From: Myxococcales bacterium
GTDB taxonomy: Bacteria; Myxococcota_A; Polyangia; Polyangiales; Ga0077539
Assembly: GCA_013298625.1 (NCBI GenBank)
Contig: JAAFIF010000008.1
Coordinates: 88,568 to 152,567, forward strand
Direction: 5' to 3'
Length of the DNA: 64,000 nucleotides
Part shown: positions 1-7,832 of the stretch, piece after piece
Numbering within the stretch: the stretch's first letter is position 1
Layout of the letters: every line of letters begins with the position of its first letter
Notes under the pieces: model-generated
What the model saw: the letters and a program-made list of their open reading frames with translations, nothing else
Databases searched by the model: none
Told to the model about the DNA's origin: nothing
Translations under genes and position numbers: made by a program

Positions 1-699
1 CTGGTACCAGCGATGGTTGTCGAGCGCGCGGGGCACGAGGTTGGCCGCGGTGTAGAGCGCGAACGCGAGGCCCGCGAACGACCACGTAGCGATGGTCCAG
101 CCGACCCACTCGAGCAGCTCGCCCAAGTAGTTGGGGCACGACACCCAGCGATACAGCCCGCCGCGAGGGATCTTGTAGCCGGTCTCTCCGGGCTTGCGCA
201 GCGAGAGCAAGATCGCGTCGGACTGCTTGTTGATGAAATAGCCCGCCGCGAACACCAGCACGCCGAGCACGAAGCGCGCGTCGGTGAGCCACGTCGCGTC
301 GTAGGGGCGCACGTGCGCGACCTGCCCTGCGTTGACCAGGGCGTTGAGCGTGTTGAAGAGCACCGCGAGCAGGACGATCACCAGCGGCGTGGGGCGCGCG
401 CCGGGCTTGAGCGTCAGCGGATACAAGAACGTGCGGTGCACGTAGTGGCTCATCCACACGAGCATGAGCGCGATCGAACCCGCCGAGCGCGCGTGCGGCC
501 CCGTGAAGAACACCGCGGCCCACAGCAGGACCGCCGGGCACTCCATCAGGACCCAACCGAGCTTGGCGGACACGGTCGGGCCCCAGCCCGCGCGCGCGTG
601 GCGGCCGTACGGCGCGGTCACGAACAAGAGCGACGCGAACGTGAAGATCGCCAGCGCGATCTCGATCCAAACCAGCCAGGTGTGCAGCGCGGCGAGCAT
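1..699 (-). CDS. Steroid 5-alpha-reductase-type membrane enzyme, 3' truncated by window edge
   Basis: Translating the minus strand from an ATG at 699 gives 233 uninterrupted codons that run off the left edge. The protein is strongly hydrophobic, with about six membrane segments. Near its C-terminus it has the RWVSCPNYLGE motif and then PRALDNHRWYQ, the hallmark region of 3-oxo-5-alpha-steroid 4-dehydrogenases and related methyltransferase-like membrane enzymes. Family members are usually 250-265 residues, so only the last 20-30 are missing. Known members reduce the delta-4 double bond of 3-oxo-steroids or related lipids with NADPH inside the membrane; the substrate here cannot be told. The neighbouring LysR gene is on the same strand 16 bp upstream, so the two may be read together. 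Confidence 0.82.
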   Translation of the reverse strand, partial: MLAALHTWLVWIEIALAIFTFASLLFVTAPYGRHARAGWGPTVSAKLGWVLMECPAVLLWAAVFFTGPHARSAGSIALMLVWMSHYVHRTFLYPLTLKPGARPTPLVIVLLAVLFNTLNALVNAGQVAHVRPYDATWLTDARFVLGVLVFAAGYFINKQSDAILLSLRKPGETGYKIPRGGLYRWVSCPNYLGELLEWVGWTIATWSFAGLAFALYTAANLVPRALDNHRWYQ

Positions 700-715
700 C
701 GTCGCCGAGGGTGTA

Positions 716-1681
716 TCACGGCCCCGTTCGCGACTGCGAACGCGCGTGCGAAGCGGCCGCCACGAGCAGCGCGCGGAGCCACTGGTGGGCAGGGTCTCGG
801 TCGAACCGGTCGTGCCAGCGGAGGTAGAGCGAGAAGCCCTCGAGCGCGATCGGGACGGGCTTGATCACGAGCCCGTGGCTCTGCTGCATCGCGCGCGCGA
901 CGTGCTCGGGCGCGGTCCACGCGAGGTCCGAGCGGGCCACCACCGCGGGGGCGATCAAGAACTGCGGGACCATCAGCGCGACGCGACGCGTGTGCGCCAT
1001 GGTCGCGAGGGCCTCGTCGACGATCGAGCCGGGCGTCCCTCGCGGGGCGACGAGCACGTGGCGAAGCGAGAGCCAGTCGGAGAGCGAGAGAGCGCGCTTC
1101 TTTGCGAGGGGGTGGCCTTCGCGCAACACGCAGACGAAGCGCTCCTTCCACAGCAGGCGTTGGTGAGCGCCCGCGCGCTCGGTGCTGTCTCGCGTGACGG
1201 CGACGTCGAGCTCGCCGTCGAGCAGCAGTCGGTCGGCCTCGTCGAGCGTCGAGGCCAGCGGCCGGAGCAGCAGATCGATTCCAGGCGCCTCTCGCTCGGC
1301 GCGCGCGAGCGCCGACGGCAAGAGCAGCAACGCGAGCGAGTCGGGCATGCTCAAACGAAACATCGTTCGCGCCGTCGCGGGGTCGAACGGCGTCGGCTCG
1401 GCCAGCGTCGCGCGCACCGCTTCGAGCGCCGTGCGCAAGAGCGGGGCGAGCGCGAGCGCCCGGGCCGTCGGCTCGATCCCACGCGCGGTGCGCACGAACA
1501 ACGGGTCGTCGAAGTGGGCGCGCAGGCGGTTGAGCGCGCTGCTCGCCGCGGGCTGACTGAGCCCGACGCGGCGCGCGGCGCGGGTCACCGAGCGCTCGGC
1601 GAGCAGGGCTTCGAGCACGACGAGGAGGTTGAGGTCGACCGCAGACAGATTCACCGTGTGAATATGCACTATCTCATTCAT
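716..1681 (-). CDS. LysR-family transcriptional regulator
   Basis: A 321-residue LysR-type regulator. Residues about 10-70 form the winged helix-turn-helix, with RAARRVGLSQPAASSALNRL marking the recognition helix region, and the rest is the periplasmic-binding-protein-like effector domain. The open frame extends upstream to 1786, but that would run through the divergent NmrA gene start; the ATG at 1681 places the HTH at the family's usual distance from the N-terminus. The gene faces the NmrA-type oxidoreductase at 1773 across 91 bp, the classic arrangement in which a LysR protein controls its divergent neighbour and itself. A perfect inverted repeat spans the start codon (see 1673-1697). The effector is unknown. 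Confidence 0.9.
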   Translation of the reverse strand: MNEIVHIHTVNLSAVDLNLLVVLEALLAERSVTRAARRVGLSQPAASSALNRLRAHFDDPLFVRTARGIEPTARALALAPLLRTALEAVRATLAEPTPFDPATARTMFRLSMPDSLALLLLPSALARAEREAPGIDLLLRPLASTLDEADRLLLDGELDVAVTRDSTERAGAHQRLLWKERFVCVLREGHPLAKKRALSLSDWLSLRHVLVAPRGTPGSIVDEALATMAHTRRVALMVPQFLIAPAVVARSDLAWTAPEHVARAMQQSHGLVIKPVPIALEGFSLYLRWHDRFDRDPAHQWLRALLVAAASHARSQSRTGP

Positions 1682-1697
1682 CAATTGGCTGAATGAG
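1673..1697. promoter_or_regulatory. Inverted repeat overlapping the LysR start codon
   Basis: CTCATTCA (1673-1680) and TGAATGAG (1690-1697) form a perfect 8-bp inverted repeat around a 9-bp AT-richer centre. It covers the ATG of the LysR gene at 1679-1681 and lies about 75 bp upstream of the divergent NmrA gene. The inner half fits the T-N11-A pattern typical of LysR operators. An autoregulatory site is an inference from position and symmetry. Confidence 0.5.
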
Positions 1698-1772
1698 AGT
1701 GAGGGTCGCACTGTTGGGTCCGTCGTCGAGGCGCGAAGGGCGCTTCGAGCGCGAAAGAGAGAGCCAACAGCC

Positions 1773-2648
1773 ATGTTCGTCGTCACTGGAGTTACGGGTC
1801 ACACGGGTTCGGTCGCTGCTGAGGCGCTGCTCGCGGCGAAGCAGGCCGTGCGGGTGGTCGTTCGCGACGCGGCCAAGGGCGCGCAGTGGAAGGAGCGCGG
1901 CGCCGAGGTCGCGATCGCGACGATCGAGGACACCGCGTCGATGACCCGCGCGCTCGAAGGCGCGACCGGCGCGTACGTGCTGCTCCCGCCGCCGGCGTGG
2001 GGAGAGCCCAACGTGGCAGCCAACAGGACGGCGCTGACGGCCAACCTGCTCACGGCGCTGCGCGCGGCGGCGCCGAAGCACACGGTGTTCTTGTCGTCCG
2101 TCGGCGCGCAGCACGCGGACAAGACGGGCCCGATCAAGTGGCTCAACCCCATCGAGCGCGCGCTGCGCGAGAGCGGGCTGCGCAGCACCTTCGTGCGCGC
2201 CGCGTTCTTCATGGAGAACTGGGGCGGCTCGCTCGGCGGGGCGCTCGCGTCGGGATCGCTCTACTACGGGCTCGCGGCGGACAAGAAGTTCTCTCAGGTC
2301 GCGACGAAGGACATCGGAAGGACCGTGGCCAACGCGCTGCTCGAGCCGCACGCGAGCGGCGCCCGCGTGATCGAGCTGGCGGGCCCCGAAGAGCTCTCGC
2401 TCGACGACACGGCGGCGGTGATGAGCGCGGTGAGCGGCAAGAGCGTGAAGGCGGTGACCGTTCCGGTCGAGGCGATGGTGGCGTCGCTCGAAGGGATGGG
2501 CGCGTCGAAGGACGTCGCGAGCGGGTACGGCGAGCTCGTGCAAGGGATCAACGCGAACCACGTCGCGTGGGAGGGAGGCGCCGCGCAGTTTGTCCGCGGC
2601 GCGACCACGCTCGAGACCGTGCTTCGCGCGATGCTCGCGAAGGGCTGA
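1773..2648 (+). CDS. NmrA-like NAD(P)-binding oxidoreductase/sensor
   Basis: A 291-residue Rossmann protein of the NmrA/atypical short-chain dehydrogenase family. The N-terminus has the dinucleotide motif VTGVTGHTGS (residues 4-13), and the body shows the typical LLPPPAW and FVRAAFFMENW segments. The SDR-type catalytic Tyr-x3-Lys is not evident, as is usual for NmrA-like members, which act as NAD(P)-dependent quinone or nitroreductase-like enzymes or as redox sensors. It is transcribed divergently from the LysR gene at 716-1681, which probably controls it. It ends 4 bp before the convergent aldo/keto reductase. The exact substrate is unknown. Confidence 0.88.
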   Translation: MFVVTGVTGHTGSVAAEALLAAKQAVRVVVRDAAKGAQWKERGAEVAIATIEDTASMTRALEGATGAYVLLPPPAWGEPNVAANRTALTANLLTALRAAAPKHTVFLSSVGAQHADKTGPIKWLNPIERALRESGLRSTFVRAAFFMENWGGSLGGALASGSLYYGLAADKKFSQVATKDIGRTVANALLEPHASGARVIELAGPEELSLDDTAAVMSAVSGKSVKAVTVPVEAMVASLEGMGASKDVASGYGELVQGINANHVAWEGGAAQFVRGATTLETVLRAMLAKG

Positions 2649-2652
2649 GCGA

Positions 2653-3660
2653 TCACTTCTTGCGCGCGCTGCCGGGCCCCGCGACGAGGCCCTCTTCGTT
2701 GCGGTCGGTCGCGGGCGGGGGCGATGGATAGAGCGCGCTCACGCGGTCGAGCAGCGCGGGGTCGACGGTGATCTCAGCGGCTGCCAGGGCGGGCTCGAGC
2801 TGCGCGAGCGAACGCGCGCCGAGCAGGGGCGCGGTCACGCCGGGCTGGGCCATCACCCACGCGACGGCGAGCGTCACGGGGTGCAGGTTGGCCTCGCGCG
2901 CGAGCGAGCGAAACGCCTCGGCGACTTCGTAGAGCGCCGGCTCGCCGTAGCGGACTTTGTACATGGGCCACTCGCTGACGCGCGCGCCGGCGGGGCGGTC
3001 GTGGACGCCGAACTTTCCGCTCAAGAGCCCTCCCCCGAGGGGGCTGTACGGAAACACCGCGAGCCGCTCGCTGCGCGCCATGGGCAACAGCTCGGCTTCG
3101 CACTGGCGCTTGACCAGGTTGTACATGGGCTGGATCGCGGCGATGGGAGACCAGCGGTTGAGCGCTTGAATTCCAAGGGATTTGCACACCTGCCACGCGG
3201 CGAAGTTGCTCACCGCGGGGTAGAGCACCTTTCCTTGCGCGACGAGGTGCTCGATCGCACGGAGGCTCTCTTCGAGCTCGGCTTCGTCGTCGAACCGATG
3301 CAGGTAGTACACGTCGATGCGGTCCGTCTCGAGCCGACGCAGGCTCGCCTCGCACGCCCGCACGAGGTGATAGCGCGACGTGCCTCGACCGTTGACGTCG
3401 TTCGAGACAGGAAAATACGCCTTGCTCGCGATCACCACGCGCTCGCGCATCCCTTTGATCATCGAGCCGAGCAGCTCTTCGCTGCGGCCGCCGTTGTACA
3501 CATCGGCCGTGTCGAAGTGGTTGATCCCCGCGTCCACGCAGCGCTGAAACAGCGCGCGCGACGTGGGCTCGTCGGCGTCTCCGCCGAAGGTCATCGTGCC
3601 GAACGCCAGCGACGAGACGCGCACGCCCGTTCGCCCGAGGAGCGAGTACTTCATGGGCAA
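2653..3660 (-). CDS. Aldo/keto reductase
   Basis: A 335-residue NADPH-dependent TIM-barrel oxidoreductase of the AKR superfamily. The family tetrad can be read: Asp and Tyr in DTADVYNGG, Lys in VIASKAYF and His in YYLHRFDD. The N-terminal MKYSLLGRTGVRVSSLAFG is the standard strand and first loop of YajO/Tas-type AKRs. The frame begins at ATG 3660; a second ATG at 3654 fits the family start slightly better. It is divergent from the kinase at 3721 and nearly abuts the convergent NmrA gene. The substrate is not predictable. Confidence 0.93.
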   Translation of the reverse strand: MPMKYSLLGRTGVRVSSLAFGTMTFGGDADEPTSRALFQRCVDAGINHFDTADVYNGGRSEELLGSMIKGMRERVVIASKAYFPVSNDVNGRGTSRYHLVRACEASLRRLETDRIDVYYLHRFDDEAELEESLRAIEHLVAQGKVLYPAVSNFAAWQVCKSLGIQALNRWSPIAAIQPMYNLVKRQCEAELLPMARSERLAVFPYSPLGGGLLSGKFGVHDRPAGARVSEWPMYKVRYGEPALYEVAEAFRSLAREANLHPVTLAVAWVMAQPGVTAPLLGARSLAQLEPALAAAEITVDPALLDRVSALYPSPPPATDRNEEGLVAGPGSARKK

Positions 3661-3720
3661 ACTCGTACACGAAATCGCACCGAAGTTTCAGCGGACGAGC
3701 GCATACTTCGGCGCGCTCAA

Positions 3721-5598
3721 GTGAACGAGACCGAGGCACGATCGCGCTTCGAGGCCCACCTCGCGACGCTGGGTTACAGCGAGACGCAGCTCGTCGTGGA
3801 CTCGACCGGGACGCTCGCGACGTTGCAGCCGCCGCCGCGCGCGCAGCCAATGCAGCTGCCGGTGTTGCGCGCAGAGGACCTGCACCTGACTTCCATCTTG
3901 GGAGAGGGCGGGATGGGACGCGTGCACGCGGCGCAGCAGGTCGCGCTGCACCGTGAAGTGGCTGTAAAAATGCTGCGCGAAGAGAGCGCGGCGTCGGCAA
4001 GCGCGGATCTTCTTCGCGAGGCGATGGTGGCCGGGAGGCTCGAGCACCCGAACATCGTTCCGGTCTACCTGCTGGGGATGACACCGGAGGGGTCGCCGCT
4101 GTTCGTCATGCGGCGCATCGAGGGCGTCTCGTGGAGCAAGGTGCTCGCGAACCACGCCGCTGCGCCGGCGTTCTTCAGCCACGCGAGCGACGATCCGCTG
4201 GGATTTCACTTGTCGATCTTCGCGCGCGTCTGCGAGGCCGTGCACTTCGCGCACTCGAAGGGGATCGTCCACCGAGACCTCAAGCCCGACAACGTCATGC
4301 TCGGGACGTACGGCGAGGTCTACGTCGTCGACTGGGGGCTCGCGGTCTCGCTTCGCGAAGACGACGCGATGCTCCCGCTCGCTCGCCACGCCACCGCCCT
4401 CGCGGGGACGCCGCGCTACATGGCCCCCGAGATGTGCTCGTGCAGCGTCGACGAGCTCGGCGCGCGCACGGACGTGTTTCTGCTCGGCGCCATCTTGTAC
4501 GAGCTCGTCTCGGGCCGCGCGCCCTTCGACGCCCCCTCGGTGATGGAGCAGCTCGTGCGCGCGTACGACAGCGATTTCGCCCCGCTCGACGCCTCGGTCG
4601 AGCCCGAGCTCGCCCGCATCACCACGCGCGCCCTCGCCAAGAAGCCCGCGCAGCGCTTCGAGTCCGCCGACGAGCTGCGCCGCGCGGTGCTCGACTTCGT
4701 GCAACACCGGGCGTCCTTCGCGCTCTCGCGCGAGGCCAACCAGCGCGCGACCGAGCTGTTCGCGCTGATGGACCGCGGCGAACAGACAGACCCCGCGCGG
4801 ATCAACGAGCTGTTCACCGAGAGCCGCTTCGGGCACCTGCAAGCGCTGCGCGCGTGGAGCGGCAACGTCGCGGCCCGCGAAGGACTGCAGCAGGTCATCG
4901 AACGCATGGTCGTCCACGAGCTCGAGCGCGACAACGCGAGCTCTGCGCACAACCTCCTCTCGCAGCTGCCAACAGCCAACGATGCCCTCGCCGAGCGCGT
5001 CGCCGCAGCGGTGAAGCTCGCCGACGACAAGCGGGCGAAGTTCGACGCGCTCGAGGCGTTTCAGCGCGAGGCCGACACGCGCTCGGCCGTCGGCGGCAGG
5101 GCGCGGATGCTGCTCGGCATGGCGGTGTTTTGGTTCGCGCTGTCCATGGCCGCCGCGGGTCTTGATTATGTGGGCGCGCTTCGCTTCGGCTACCGCGAGG
5201 CCATCGCGGCCATCGTGCTCAACCTCGCGGTGACCGCCACCGTGAGCAGCTACATCAAGCGCACGCAGAACCCCAACGCCGCCGTGCGCAAGCTGCTCTC
5301 GACCACGGTGCTCATGGGCATCGGGCTCGTGTCTCACTGGGTTCTCACGGCGCTCATGGGCATGCCGCTCAACCACGCGCTCGTGCTCTTTCTCTGGTGG
5401 GTCGCCGGCGGGTGGATCTGCGTCGGGCTGCTGTTCGACCGCAACATCGTCGTGACGGGCATCGCCTTCGGCGCCGGCGGAATCGCCGCGGCGCTGTGGC
5501 CCCGCTGGCAGCTCTTCACCTTCGCGCTCACGTCTCTGGTCGGCTACGGCGCGCTCGCGTTGAGCTGGATCTTCGGCGACCGCGCGCGCAAGAGCTGA
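3721..5598 (+). CDS. Membrane-anchored Ser/Thr protein kinase with DWG motif and six-TM tail
   Basis: A 625-residue Hanks-type kinase. The frame is open from 2590, but only from the GTG at 3721, just after the divergent AKR gene, is it plausible coding sequence. The glycine loop GEGGMGRVH lies near residue 60, the ATP lysine in AVKML (about K83), the catalytic loop HRDLKPDN near 184-191, then DWG in place of DFG, and MAPEM as the APE motif. Residues about 330-460 are soluble. From about 461 six hydrophobic segments follow, an unusually membrane-rich tail for this family and lacking an extracellular sensor domain. An 83-bp gap separates it from the vault-like gene on the same strand, which it may accompany functionally. 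Confidence 0.88.
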   Translation: MNETEARSRFEAHLATLGYSETQLVVDSTGTLATLQPPPRAQPMQLPVLRAEDLHLTSILGEGGMGRVHAAQQVALHREVAVKMLREESAASASADLLREAMVAGRLEHPNIVPVYLLGMTPEGSPLFVMRRIEGVSWSKVLANHAAAPAFFSHASDDPLGFHLSIFARVCEAVHFAHSKGIVHRDLKPDNVMLGTYGEVYVVDWGLAVSLREDDAMLPLARHATALAGTPRYMAPEMCSCSVDELGARTDVFLLGAILYELVSGRAPFDAPSVMEQLVRAYDSDFAPLDASVEPELARITTRALAKKPAQRFESADELRRAVLDFVQHRASFALSREANQRATELFALMDRGEQTDPARINELFTESRFGHLQALRAWSGNVAAREGLQQVIERMVVHELERDNASSAHNLLSQLPTANDALAERVAAAVKLADDKRAKFDALEAFQREADTRSAVGGRARMLLGMAVFWFALSMAAAGLDYVGALRFGYREAIAAIVLNLAVTATVSSYIKRTQNPNAAVRKLLSTTVLMGIGLVSHWVLTALMGMPLNHALVLFLWWVAGGWICVGLLFDRNIVVTGIAFGAGGIAAALWPRWQLFTFALTSLVGYGALALSWIFGDRARKS

Positions 5599-5681
5599 GC
5601 CCTCCGCCCATTGCGCGGCTGTCAGAGCGGCATCACCCTCGTCGCTCGCAACGCACAGCACCCGAAAGGGGGTTCGCAACG

Positions 5682-7214
5682 GTGGACTACAAGTACAGCA
5701 AGAAGGCAGGCGCGCTGAACGAGGTCGCCCCGCAGCAGAACGCCGCGCCCGCCCGCGCCAGGGCGAGCAGCGGGCGGCGCCAAGAGCCGATGCAGCAGCA
5801 GATCCAGTCGAGCCTCAGCGACCTGGATTTCGCCGAGACCACAGGCGTGAGCAACCTCGGGCCTGGTCCGAGCTCGCTCACCATGCTTCGAGGAGGGATT
5901 TCGCCGCACGCGCAGACGGTCGCGAGCACGCCGCACAGGACGCCGGCGCCGCCAGCGCCGAGGTCAGCCGCAGTCGCAGGGCCGCGCAATCGTGGAGGTC
6001 GAGGGATGTTCTATTACACGGTCAACGAGGGCGAGCGCGTACGAGTGATCCACCCCGACGGGCACGTCGAGATCGTGGACGGGCCCAAGCGCTTCTGGAT
6101 CGGCTCGAAGGCGATCGAGCACATGGTGCAGAACGTCGCGCACCCCGGTGAGTTTCTCATCGTGCGCTCTCGCGACGGGCGGCAAGAGCACCACGCGGGC
6201 CCGGCCAGCGTGTGGTTCGACCCCAAGCAGCACCTCTCGATCGACAAAGAAGAGGCCCTGCCGATCGCAGCGAAAGAAGCGGTGGTCGTGTACTCGAGGG
6301 GCGAGGACGGCGCGGTCGCGCGGCGCGTGGTGCACGGGCCCGCGATGTTCATCCCCGCGCCCGGCGAGTGGCTGCACACGTTTTCGTGGCACGGATCGAA
6401 GGGCGGCAGCGACGGGTACCAGAAGGTGCCCAACGCGCTGGTGTTTCAAAAGCTCTGGTTTTTGCCTGACCAGATGTACCACGACGTGCACGATGTCAGG
6501 ACCGCCGACGACGCCGTGCTCACCATTCGCTTGATGCTCTTCTTCGAGCTCGTCGACCTGCCGCGCATGCTCGAGAGCACGCACGACCCGATCGGTGACT
6601 TCGTCAACGCCGCCACCAGCGACGTGATCGACTTCACGGGAAAGCACGATTTCGAAGCGTTCAAGCGCAACACCGAGAAGCTCAACGAGCTGAGCGCGTA
6701 CGGGCAGCTCGTCTCGCGCGCAGAGCAGTGCGGCTATCGCATCAACAAGGTGGTCTACCGCGGCTACGGCGCCCCAGAGTCCCTGCAGCGCATGCACGAC
6801 GAGGCCATCGAGTCGCGCACGCGGCTGCAGCTCGAGCGCGCGACGCAAGAGCAAGCGCAGGACCTCGAAGACTTCAAGCTCGGCCGCGAGCAGGCGCGCG
6901 CCACGAAGCACCGCGCCGAGCAAGAGGCGACCAACGCCTTCGACCTCGCCGAGCGCGACAAGCGACGGGCGGCGGACATCGCCGACGGCGAGGCCAAGCG
7001 GCGCTTCGAGCGCGCTCAGCGCGAGCTCGACCTCGCGCAGCAGCAGGCCGCGCAGAAGGACCGCGACCAGGCCCAGCGCGCGCACCTCGCGTCGCTCAAA
7101 GAGCTCGGCGTGGACCTCACGCGCTTGCTCACGCAGAACAGGGCCGACCGCGTGATCGAAGTGCGCGGCGAAGGGCAGACGCACCTGCACGTGGACCCCG
7201 CGCGAGAGCCGTGA
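5682..7214 (+). CDS. Small SPFH/major-vault-protein-like coiled-coil protein
   Basis: A 510-residue protein. The GTG at 5682 is preceded by AAGGGGG (5666-5672) at good spacing; an internal ATG at 6006 would drop the low-complexity N-terminal 108 residues. After that come short beta-repeat units with GP turns (VDGPKRFW, VHGPAMFIP), then an SPFH/stomatin-like core with RTADDAVLTIRL and FFELVD, then a long charged coiled coil (about residues 385-480). From memory of eukaryotic major vault protein, this order (vault repeats, shoulder, cap helix) and local motifs such as a T-A-D-(D/H)-A strand match its C-terminal half. A role in large particle or membrane-associated assembly is inferred. There is no signal peptide. 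Confidence 0.6.
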   Translation: MDYKYSKKAGALNEVAPQQNAAPARARASSGRRQEPMQQQIQSSLSDLDFAETTGVSNLGPGPSSLTMLRGGISPHAQTVASTPHRTPAPPAPRSAAVAGPRNRGGRGMFYYTVNEGERVRVIHPDGHVEIVDGPKRFWIGSKAIEHMVQNVAHPGEFLIVRSRDGRQEHHAGPASVWFDPKQHLSIDKEEALPIAAKEAVVVYSRGEDGAVARRVVHGPAMFIPAPGEWLHTFSWHGSKGGSDGYQKVPNALVFQKLWFLPDQMYHDVHDVRTADDAVLTIRLMLFFELVDLPRMLESTHDPIGDFVNAATSDVIDFTGKHDFEAFKRNTEKLNELSAYGQLVSRAEQCGYRINKVVYRGYGAPESLQRMHDEAIESRTRLQLERATQEQAQDLEDFKLGREQARATKHRAEQEATNAFDLAERDKRRAADIADGEAKRRFERAQRELDLAQQQAAQKDRDQAQRAHLASLKELGVDLTRLLTQNRADRVIEVRGEGQTHLHVDPAREP

Positions 7215-7251
7215 CGCGCCGCATGCGCCGCAGAAACACAGGGTCTCCGTA

Positions 7252-7307
7252 GATAAAGACAACGTTGTCCGTTTTTGTTGAGTTTAAAGGACAGATCGGT
7301 CTTTATC
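7252..7307. promoter_or_regulatory. Nested palindromes upstream of nrfHA (candidate operator)
   Basis: GATAAAGAC (7252-7260) and GTCTTTATC (7299-7307) form a perfect 9-bp inverted repeat 38 bp apart. A second, perfect 12-bp palindrome GACAACGTTGTC (7258-7269) overlaps the left arm. The region is markedly more AT-rich than its surroundings, and the right arm ends 7 bp before the nrfH ATG. The layout suggests binding of a dimeric regulator responding to nitrite, NO or low oxygen, but the motif does not match FNR, NsrR or NorR consensus as known to me. Confidence 0.5.
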
Positions 7308-7314
7308 CCGATCC

Positions 7315-7815
7315 ATGTCCGACTCGCAGCGGGCGGAGCAGCCGCCCAACAACCTGCGCGCGAAGCTGGCCCTGGCGCTCGCGCTGTTGACGGGCACGTC
7401 GCTGGGGATCGGCGCGTACACGTTCGCGTACGCGAAGGGCGGGGCGTATCTGACTAACAACCCGAGCGCGTGCGCCAACTGCCACGTGATGCGCGAGCAG
7501 TTCGAGGGGTGGCAGCGCGGCAGTCATCACGCGGTGGCGAGCTGCAACGACTGCCACGCGCCGCACTCGCTGGTGCCCAAGCTGTTCGTCAAGGCGCTCA
7601 ACGGGTTCAACCACTCGTGGGCTTTTACGACGGGGCGCTTCGTCGAGCCGATCCGCACGACGTCGCTCAATCAACGGGTGACGGAGGGCGCGTGTCGGCA
7701 CTGCCACGCGCCCGTCGTGGACGCGATCGAGTCGCACGCGCGGGGGGCGCGCACGCGCGGAGACGAGCAGGTCTCGTGCGTCCGCTGCCACCGCAACGTC
7801 GGGCATTTGCACTGA
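7315..7815 (+). CDS. nrfH: NrfH, tetraheme quinol dehydrogenase of nitrite reductase
   Basis: A 166-residue NapC/NrfH-family membrane cytochrome. An N-terminal membrane anchor (about residues 16-38) is followed by four CXXCH heme sites: CANCH (53-57), CNDCH (77-81), CRHCH (127-131) and CVRCH (155-159). The short length and four hemes are typical of NrfH, which oxidises menaquinol and passes electrons to NrfA on the outside of the cytoplasmic membrane. It lies 17 bp upstream of nrfA, so the pair forms an operon. The promoter region holds strong palindromes (7252-7307). Confidence 0.95.
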   Translation: MSDSQRAEQPPNNLRAKLALALALLTGTSLGIGAYTFAYAKGGAYLTNNPSACANCHVMREQFEGWQRGSHHAVASCNDCHAPHSLVPKLFVKALNGFNHSWAFTTGRFVEPIRTTSLNQRVTEGACRHCHAPVVDAIESHARGARTRGDEQVSCVRCHRNVGHLH

Positions 7816-7832
7816 ACAAGTCGAGCACGGCC

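Noticed and set aside
13..864. Plus-strand 283-residue frame at the left edge
   Set aside because: The minus strand encodes a recognisable steroid-reductase-type membrane protein in the same place; the plus frame is charged noise.
2590..3720. N-terminal extension of the kinase at 3721
   Set aside because: It would overlap the whole aldo/keto reductase gene in antisense and reads as Arg-rich low-complexity sequence.
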